A stretch of 64,000 bases of DNA from Podarcis raffonei (Eukaryota > Chordata > Lepidosauria > Squamata > Lacertidae): NCBI RefSeq assembly GCF_027172205.1, contig NC_070603.1, positions 38,946,501 through 39,010,500 of the forward strand, read 5' to 3'. Shown here in pieces: positions 46,300-64,000 of the stretch (position 1 is its first letter; each line of letters starts with the position of its first letter). The position numbers and the translations under genes are program-made. Under the pieces are notes generated by a model. That model had not been told where the DNA came from and did no database searches. It was given only the letters and a program-made list of their open reading frames with translations.

Positions 46300-47700
46300 T
46301 CCATTATACCTCTTACATGAGGCAGCTGAATAATGGAAAGAGAAATTTAAAACAGCCATTGTTTTCCTGTCAGTGTGAAACACTGAGAGGGAAATTGTCT
46401 ACCATTAAACAATGGTAGAGATTTGAGTAAAGCAGGGATAGAAGGATACTGAGGGTTTTTTAAAGGAAAAACCCCAAAGCAAACAACTTTAACGGGGGGA
46501 AACAAAGATGGGTACAACACAGAGGCTAACACCAATAGGCTAATGCAACATAGCCTTTCCCAAGTTCCTTCTCACTGTACTCAGACCTTATTTGAAATTG
46601 CCACTCCCCCACCCCACCACGTCTATTCAAATATCTGCCATTGTTTCGAATCACCACTTTCCCCCTCTGTTTTCTCCTTCCATGCTTTACTCACACCTCT
46701 GCTGTTGTTGTAAACCACTACTTTCCCCCTGTGAGTGTCCCTTCCTCCTCCATCCCAAGTGATAGCCAATACTGCTGTGCAACCTGCTTTCTCTTTTGCT
46801 CCACTATCCCACTGTGGCCATGAAAATCCAGGATTGTCATGCAGCACTACAAATCTTTCAATGGGGGCAATGCGACGACAGCCTTCCATTTGTATGTATA
46901 GGAAGAAAAGAGTTACTCTTAATTTACTGCAGACTCTGGCTTTCGTTAATCAGCTTTCTCTATGTATTCTGCAGCTCTGAATTTGAGTGACAGGGCCTTA
47001 GGGAAACTTAGGGAGGTCAGATTTCATGGTTGGCACAAAACGATCTGACAGACGTGTTTGGCATTCTAAGAATTTAAAAGACGAGACTCAGAAACTCAGC
47101 TGGTGCAAGACAGTATTACTCCAATGGCATTCTCAAGACTTATTTATGTTTATTCATCATAACAAAAGTGTTATATTCAAAGTAGCACTAAGGGGAACAT
47201 TCCATCAGCACAAAGATTTTTCCTTGCATAATAGAACATCCCCACCTCTTCTCCCCGCACACTGCTAAGTCTGTTCTGGGAGTTCCCAAACCCTCTGAAG
47301 CAAAGATGGGGCTGGGGGGCACACAAGGGAGGAGAAGGGTGAAATCATTTTGTACAATTATTTAATTGAATACACCCAAAGGGATATTCTGATTGTTTGA
47401 GCATACAATCTATAGTGCTCAATGTTATTCTTTTATGTATGAACAGTATTTTTATGCTACCTTTACAAGTGAGTGGCACACCTAAACATTGTTAAAACAT
47501 AACAAACAATTACAGTATTAAGGCACAGTGTAGCATAGATTAAGCAATACAGTTAAATACAAACAGGCCTTAAAAACTTATAAAGCCAAAATTTCAAAAT
47601 CCATTTAAAAGTCAGAGAGAATAAGAAGTCTCTGCCTGGCACCAGGTGTTGCCTCTCTGGGTGCTAACACAGAGAACCCTTTTTTCCTTATAGCCACATG
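46300..47700. other. Intergenic stretch with no recognised gene
   Basis: No exon, RNA gene or clear repeat was recognised between the possible LTR edge and the MITE at 47,761. Confidence 0.4.
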
Positions 47701-47760
47701 CCAGATCTCACTTGGCAGTGGCATTCCAAAGAATGAACGACCTCAAAGTTCAGTTAGGAG

Positions 47761-47890
47761 CAGTGATTTTTCCAGGGGTACTCAAGGGTACACAGTACCG
47801 GCATCTTTGTTGTTGTTGAAAAGTGTGGCACTTACTTGTAACAACTTTATGGCGAGTACCGGCACCTTTTTTTCTAGGAAAAAATCATTG
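47761..47890. mobile_element. hAT MITE (130 bp) with perfect 8-bp TSD
   Basis: Ends CAGTGATTTTTCC and (reversed) CAATGATTTTTTCC are inverted. GTTAGGAG is duplicated at 47753-47760 and 47891-47898. Confidence 0.85.
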
Positions 47891-47949
47891 GTTAGGAGTA
47901 AATTATCCTTCACATATCTTGACCACAAGCTCTTTAGAGATTAAAAGGT

Positions 47950-49030
47950 CAAATAGGCCCAACATTTATTTATCTATTTATCAATTATAATTAATAATTA
48001 ATTAATTAAATTTGTATGCTGCCCTATACCCATAGATCTCAGGATGGTTCACAACATAAAATTGCAATATAAAAAAAACACAAAATACATTATAAAAATA
48101 AGAACAGAAACAAACCAATAATCGCCCCTTCCACAACACATTTAAAAGGGCATCTGCACATGGCAAGGTGGAATACAACATATAAAATCCACAAAGATAT
48201 TCCTAGAAACATCATCAAATAGTGATAGGATTCAAAAAGAAAATTCATGTTGTAAAGTCCTGTCTAAACAAAAATAATTATAATTGCAAAATATGTCTGA
48301 AGGAAGGGAGGGATTGTTTGTGGAAAGTCAGTAGCGTTGCTAAAGAACTGGTGTAATATGCTCAAAATGTTCAGTTAACAACCTTGCATTCTGATTTTAG
48401 AAGTTTCCAGGCCGCTTTCGAAGGAAGCCCAATATGATGCATTACAGTAATCTAATCAGGAAGTTGCTAGAGCATGGATAACTGTAACTAGGTTATCCCC
48501 AAGTTGGGTCACAGCTCATTTGTCAGATGCAACTGATAAAAAGCACTCTGAGTCACTGAGACCACTCGGGCCTTGAGTGACAATGTTGGATCAGTGCAGG
48601 GAAATGCCTCCAGAACATGCTGAATACCACTCAAATAGGAACATGAATCATCCACTAGCAATACCTTCATCATGTCTAGATTGAGTCTTAGTTTATAGTC
48701 TTTGATCTAGTCCATTACTGCATCTGAGCACTCAGAACACATCCTGCCTCTCCAGGATTTGATGAAAAAGAGAGATGGAGCTGAGTGTCATTTGCATATT
48801 AATGGCACCTTTGTCCAAATCTCCAGATGATTTTGACCCATTTTCATTCAGATGTTAAGCAACGTGGAGGAACAGATGAAACACTAAAACATAATTTCCA
48901 AGTGGTCAAGAAGAAATCTTCTAGCATCAATTCCAAGTCGTCCAAGTAGGAGTAGAATCACTGCAAAGGAGAACTTGCGTCCATCATGGGCTGACTGAGT
49001 TCTAGCTGCACAGCCCCACTCTCTTGTCTC
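47950..49030 (-). mobile_element. 5'-truncated L2-like LINE, minus orientation
   Basis: Read on the minus strand, remnants of the RT palm are visible: QYANDTQLHL near 48,800 (YADD-type catalytic motif with N in place of the first D), then a KDYKLRLNL segment near 48,690 and a DPTLSL-like segment near 48,590. The 3' end is AT-rich, near 47,950. Frames are broken; it is an inactive copy. Confidence 0.72.
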
Positions 49031-49404
49031 AGAGAGCATCAGTGGGCTTTACTGCCTAGTAGGGCAATACCAAGGAAGAGTAACACCAAAGAAGACCAAG
49101 GATGAGTGCCAGCTGATTCACCCTGGCATCATGAGGACACCATATCATTTCTGTTCCTGTACCAGACTTCAATGTCATTTTTATTGTGATAATCTTTTGT
49201 AAACTAGTTTGAGAGCCTGTGAGGGTAATAAAGTGGGATAGAAATGTTCTAAAAATAAAATAAATAAGTAAAATATATAATCATAGCTCATCTGTATATA
49301 CTCTGTTAAACAGAAGATTCATTGCCCCACAATGAGGCACAGCGAATTGCAGAAAAACGGCAGGAGCCAGGTGGCACTTTTAAATGTATTTCATCCAAAA
49401 TGTA

Positions 49405-49465
49405 TTTGGGGGTTAGACCAGATGACCCTTGGGATCCCTTCCAACTCTACAATTCTATTATTCAT
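49405..49465 (+). repeat. CR1-type 3' end
   Basis: GGGGTTAGACCAGATGACCC followed by CTTCCAACTCTACAATTCTA is the CR1/SINE tail in plus orientation. Confidence 0.7.
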
Positions 49466-49744
49466 CCTTCCCATAAGCTTTAGATTTGACCTTCAGAAAA
49501 ATGATCTATCCTTCTTGTTACTTTAAATTAGCACCCAGAAGCAAATGGAAATTTTTGTTGTGCTGTTGTCTTGCTTCCCACTCACAAGGATTTACTGCTT
49601 TCCGAAGAGCACAGAGAAATTCATATAGATTATCTCAGACATGGCATCTCCAATATGGCACTTGTAGGCAGCACAGCTCTCTCAGACACTCCCCTTGGTG
49701 CCTCCTAAGTGCTGCCCTTCCTTTAAAAATGGGCTTCTTTGGGA

Positions 49745-49917
49745 GGAAGAGTGGTGTATAAATTTAATAAAGGAAGGATTGTGGTTTTGATTTGTTTTTG
49801 TGTGTGTGCTTTTGGTTGAGATAGGATTGCCTTGCTTTCTTTTATGTTTTGTTTGTTTTTCTTTTTTTGCTGGATAGGTGTTTTGCTTGGGTTTTTTTTT
49901 TTTTTTTTTTTTGGTAG
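49745..49917. repeat. T-rich low-complexity tract
   Basis: G/T-rich sequence ending in a long T run. Lysine-rich antisense frames here are compositional. Confidence 0.75.
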
Positions 49918-50039
49918 GTGAGGATTCTGAGCCCACAACAGTGTCTTAGATTCCCATTTGTGCCTCTGAGCCCAGAAAAATTGAAGACCCCAATCTTAGA
50001 TATACACAACCACCTTGTATGATAGGCCGGTGTTATATT

Positions 50040-51914
50040 GTTGTTGTTGTTTAGTTGTTTAGTCGTTTAGTCGTGTCCGACTCTTCGTGACCCCATGGAC
50101 CAGAGCACGCCAGGCACTCCTGTCTTTCACTGCCTCCTGCACTTTGGTCAAACTCATACTGGTAGCTTTGAGAACACTGTCCCACCATCTCGCCCTCTGT
50201 CGTCCCCTTTTCCTTGTGCCTTCCATCTTTCCCAACATCAGGGTCTTTTCCAGGGAGTCTTCTCCTCTCATGAGGTGGCCAAAGTATTGGAGCCTCAGCT
50301 TCAGGATCTGTTCTTCCAGTGAGCACTCAGGGCTGATTTCCTTCAGAATGGAGAGGTTTGATCTTCTTGCATTCCATGGGACTCTCAAGAGTCTCTTTTT
50401 TTTTTTATTAAATATTTATTAGCATTTTCAAAAAACAAACAAGAACAAAAAATAAACAGAACAAAAGAAAAATACAAAAATACATAACAAAATTAAACAA
50501 CAAAAGAAAAATAGAAAAAACACATAAAGTTACTAATACTTATTGTTCTTAACCTTATTTCTCAGACCTCCTCACACCTCCCCTTCTTGTATTCCAATTT
50601 AAATTGTCAGTTCAGCAAGTCCTTAACTTATTTCTTTACCTTAACTTATACATTTATTCTAACATACCATTTTTTTTACTTTGCTTCTTTTTTCCATTTC
50701 CTCCATTTATTTTTAACAATCTTATTTTCAATTAATTTAAAAAAGAAGAAACCAATTTTACCTTATTAAAAACACACATCAATACTTATACCTCATTAGT
50801 TGTTCTTAAACCTTTTTCCTAAAGTCGACCAAAATTTCCCTTCCACGATTTACCCAATTTCCTTACCACTAATTAAAAATAAAAAAAAGAAAACAAATTA
50901 TCCTTATGTGCCCTTTGGATTCCCAACCTCCACCCACCCTTTTCCCGGTTCCCGTCCCCGACCAATGTCCATCAGTCTTTATGTTATTTATTTAGCCTGG
51001 AGACCTCACATCTGAGGCCCTTTTATCTCTCTCAGTTCCTTTCTGCCGGTCTCTTTGATGGTCCTTAATGTTAAACCCCGAGTCTCGGAGGGGCTCCGGC
51101 CCAGCAGAATCCTTGTTACTTCCAGCCAGTCTTCCATACTTAAAAGCAAAGCCTATGGGGGGCTCCAACTCTTGTTTCAAATTTCTTACAGATCCAGATG
51201 TCCCCAAGGCTCCAGCTTTCACCTTCCGCAGATTTGTAATCCTCAGGTCTTCAGATCTCCTCCAAGGGAGATCTCTCCATTTTCCAGGCTCCCATTCAGA
51301 CCAGGCTTTCCACATCCAATTTTTATTGTCCTTTTTTATCGTCATGTCAGGCCTCATATTGTAACTCTCCTTTAACTCCTGCACATCTCCTGCTTCTCCT
51401 TCATTTTCTTCAAAAACAGCACCTTGCTCCATCATTTCTGCACTTTCAGTTTCATTTATTTGTTCAGTTAAGTAGGCTTCCTGTTTCAAGTCCTTATCAG
51501 GCTCAAAACTGTTGTTTACTGTCCAGTGTAGTAGTGATACCTTTGTAGACAAAACATTGTATTCATCTTTCAAGTTTCCCAAGAGAGCGAGTGTTCTGTC
51601 CAATTCTACTTGGAATTTACGTACTCCAGTCATTTTTGTAATGCAGTATCCCTATTACCCCTCTAGGGGGATTTTAGTTCCTTAATGTTCCTTTCAGCTC
51701 AAAACCAAAGGTCCAGTTATTTTGTATCAGCCCTCGTTGTTTTCAACAAAGTTGTACCAAATGAACCAGCAAAAACAGCAGAAACAATGTTCTCTTTTTC
51801 CAGCTGGCAACTAGCTGACTAGCAGCTCTCTTGACAGCTGTCAAAATCTTCCAAGAGTCTCCTCCAGCACCATAATTCAAAAGCATCAATTCTTCGGCGA
51901 ACAGCCTTCTTTAT
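50040..51914 (-). mobile_element. BovB (RTE) LINE 3' fragment, split by a later insertion
   Basis: Segments 50040-50394 and 51861-51914 are contiguous BovB 3' sequence: GTCGTGTCCGACTCTTCGTG, CAGGGTCTTTTCCAGGGAGT and CAAAAGCATCAATTCTTCGG, as in ruminant BovB and Bov-tA. A (GTT)n tail marks the 3' end on the left. GGTGTTATATT is duplicated at 50029-50039 and 51915-51925. Confidence 0.88.
50395..51851 (-). mobile_element. 1.46-kb LINE-like insertion in BovB with a 213-codon ORF
   Basis: Flanked by CAAGAGTCT at 50386-50394 and 51852-51860, with a poly(A)-type end (T run) on the left, so it is a minus-strand retroposon. One open frame, 51633-50992, starts MTGVRKFQVELDRTLALLGN. It is hydrophilic and acidic in the middle, then basic, ending RDKRASDVRSPG. 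It looks like an ORF1-type protein rather than RT. No RT is present. It could be an L1-lineage, ORF1-only element, but this was not established. Confidence 0.7.
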
Positions 51915-52068
51915 GGTGTTATATTATCCTCATACTATAATGGGCAGCAGGCAGGGGGTACTGAGACTGAGATTGTACTTTGCTGAAACGTGCACTCCCT
52001 ACTTTGGGGTTTGATGCTTCAGTGCACTTCCCTCATTGGTGTTTGAAGCAATGTACACATGATCATAT

Positions 52069-52158
52069 CACAGCTGTCAACTTTTCCCTTTTCTTGCGAG
52101 GAATCCTATTCGGAATAAGGGAATTTCCCTTAAAAAAAGGGAAATGTTGACAGCTATG
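52069..52158. mobile_element. hAT MITE (90 bp) with perfect 8-bp TSD
   Basis: CACAGCTGTCAACTTTTCCC and its near-perfect inverse at the right end enclose a short core. GATCATAT is duplicated at 52061-52068 and 52159-52166. Confidence 0.88.
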
Positions 52159-52433
52159 GATCATATAGTCCCTTGAGAAATAATGTTGTCTGATGCATTT
52201 CCCCTCAGACCAGCTTCTGTCTGATTTGAAAACAAGCCACAGTTAAGTTGAGGTATGTACATTTGGGACATCCATTGTGCATGTGCAGATGAAGCGCATT
52301 GCAGGCATGGGGAAACCAAACAGGGAAAATGCATCTGATAAAGATATCCCTGCCTTGTCTCTGATGTGTATGGCAAGTGGAAATGTAACTTAAAGGTGGG
52401 ATGGGTGGGTGATTACTTTGCTACACTTTCAGC

Positions 52434-52608
52434 CAGTGCTTTTTTCGGGGGGGGGATGCAGGGGTACGCATGCCCCTAAACATTTTGTGAAGCTTTGTAC
52501 TTTTGTCCATTTACTGTAATTATTTTTCCCAATTTGAACTATAAAATGGTGATTTTCTTGAGTCAAAATTAGAGTACCCCTAAACATTTTTTAAGAAAAA
52601 AAGCACTG
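52434..52608. mobile_element. hAT MITE (175 bp) with perfect 8-bp TSD
   Basis: Ends CAGTGCTTTTTT and AAAAAAAGCACTG are inverted, with a repeated CCCCTAAACATTTT motif inside. CTTTCAGC is duplicated at 52426-52433 and 52609-52616. Confidence 0.87.
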
Positions 52609-52641
52609 CTTTCAGCCACTAATGTGTACATAGCCTAAGAC

Positions 52642-52642
<1 letters not shown>

Positions 52643-52682
<40 letters not shown>
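52643..52682. repeat. (CTG)n trinucleotide repeat
   Basis: About 13 uninterrupted CTG units, intergenic, about 1.3 kb beyond the 3' end of the right-hand gene. Confidence 0.95.
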
Positions 52683-53389
52683 AGCACACAGATCAAATTC
52701 ATTTTGTAAGCAGAGCACACATCCTACCTTTTTCCCTAACAGGGACTCAATGCAGCTTACCACAAAAAAATTATTTCATTCCATTTATCTGTTGAAGGTT
52801 GTATATACGATCACTTCCCTCGCACGTTTTTTCTTTACAACAATCTAGTCAGGTAGGTTTGGCGGAGAGGTTGCAGTTTGCTCAAGGTGACAGGTGTGTA
52901 TGTGTATATGACATCTTTATGTGCAGTGAGATCAAAATGCAGGAATGCAGACTAGAACATCCCTGTTTTCATCTGAGAAACACTGGAAGGTATGGGCTCA
53001 ACCCATGATAGATGAAAGCATCATACTAAAGGATAAATGTCATATTTTATTATCCCTGCTTACTTCCAAGATGCTTTGATATTTATCTTCTGTGTTCACT
53101 TTGCTGGTGTTTTGAAAGGTGTTTTTTTTAAAAAAAAATAAAGTTGAAGTTCTTTTCTCATCCTGACTGACTTTCTTTGGTGAAGAACCAATATATTACA
53201 AGTTTTAATGGGAGTTTCCCCCTCTCCACCAGAAAATATTTATTTTGCAGCTTAATCTAAGAACGCTGTACCTTTTTTTGTTCTCTTGTGAAATTTCAAA
53301 ACATGCATGCTTGTCATTATCTGATGAGGAAAGACTTACTAATCACTGTTGAATAACTTCACTGGATGTAACAGTTTGTGTCACTGTTT

Positions 53390-53488
53390 GTGGTCACTGT
53401 TTTTAATATTGTATTTTAAATTGTTGTAACATGCCTTGGGGCCTTAGGGTGAAAGGTGGGTGAATCATCATCATCATCATCATCATCT
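53390..53488 (+). repeat. L2/CR1-like 3' tail with (ATC)n
   Basis: A CATGCCTTGGGGCCTTAGGG-like tail is followed by about eight ATC units. Confidence 0.5.
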
Positions 53489-53999
53489 GTAGAGTAGAGC
53501 TGACTGTACACAGCTCAGTCAGGCATTTGAAGTTGTTTTCCTTTAGGGATACCTGTTCAAATGTTTAAATTTGTGAGTACTAATCCATTTAATTTGTCTC
53601 AAATGTGACTGAAGCAAAGGGAAACCAAGTGCTTGATCCACAAACCACTTAAGCTTCCCTGCTTGGATTTTGGACCACCATCCTAACCATGTCTAGCTTG
53701 AAATAAGTCCCAGTGAAATCAATGGAATTGACTCCCAAGGAAATGAATTTAGGATTACAGACTTAAACCACCTAGCCCAGAATAATCCAACTGGAGTAAA
53801 AAAGGGACTTCGCCATTCAAAACTGTCTGACTCAAAAGAATGGTAACAATAAGATCTATACTGACTTCTCCTCCAGTTCAATAATTATACTACTGAAATT
53901 AAGAAAGCTTTGGTTAGCCAGAAATTATGATGTACATGAAATGCTATGAAAAGAATAGTACTGTATAGAAAAGCAACACATAAAATCTTTTTTGTCATC

Positions 54000-64000
<10,001 letters not shown>

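Noticed and set aside
49682-49938. Lysine-rich minus-strand frames
   Set aside because: They come from the T-rich tract and have low-complexity composition only.

Overview
The window is a stretch of vertebrate skeletal-muscle myosin heavy chain (MYH) cluster, most likely from a squamate reptile. Three MYH genes lie head-to-tail, all read from the minus strand. The host assignment rests on the repeats: BovB (RTE) LINE fragments, many L2/CR1-clade LINE 3' ends with (ATT)n tails, several tRNA-derived SINE families including CORE/MIR-like ones, and short hAT and Tigger-like MITEs. This is inference; no host label is available.

Layout. (1) About 439-12,273: the 5' part (exons 1-18) of a gene whose protein resembles MYH13, the extraocular or superfast myosin. 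Its remaining exons lie beyond the left edge. (2) About 12,305-19,815: intergenic, holding L2, BovB, CR1-tailed and possible LTR remnants. (3) About 19,815-43,313: a complete 40-exon MYH gene with 38 coding exons. Coding lengths sum to 5,811 nt, a 1,936-residue protein with no frame break. (4) About 43,344-53,995: intergenic, rich in nested transposons and MITEs. (5) About 54,000 to the right edge: the 3' part (exons 24-40, S2 and LMM rod) of a third MYH gene.

Gene order matches the mammalian cluster, where MYH13 is the last gene in the transcriptional direction. Exon boundaries were read one by one. Nearly all have AG acceptors, GT donors and the exon sizes I recall for mammalian sarcomeric MYH genes (310, 171, 150, 119, 139, 390 nt and so on). 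Each gene should encode one heavy chain that dimerises through its rod, binds light chains at the lever arm and assembles into thick filaments. The genes presumably differ in motor speed and in timing of expression. The two promoters in view differ: the MYH13-like gene has a CArG/MEF2-like element and an E-box near its TATA box, while the middle gene has an octamer beside its TATA box and a more distal MEF2 site.

I found no bacterial-type system, CRISPR array, RNA gene or unknown protein-coding gene. The more interesting signals are probable gene-conversion patches between paralogues, a LINE inserted almost against the splice acceptor of the P-loop exon, non-standard splice donors, and nested young transposons with perfect target-site duplications.
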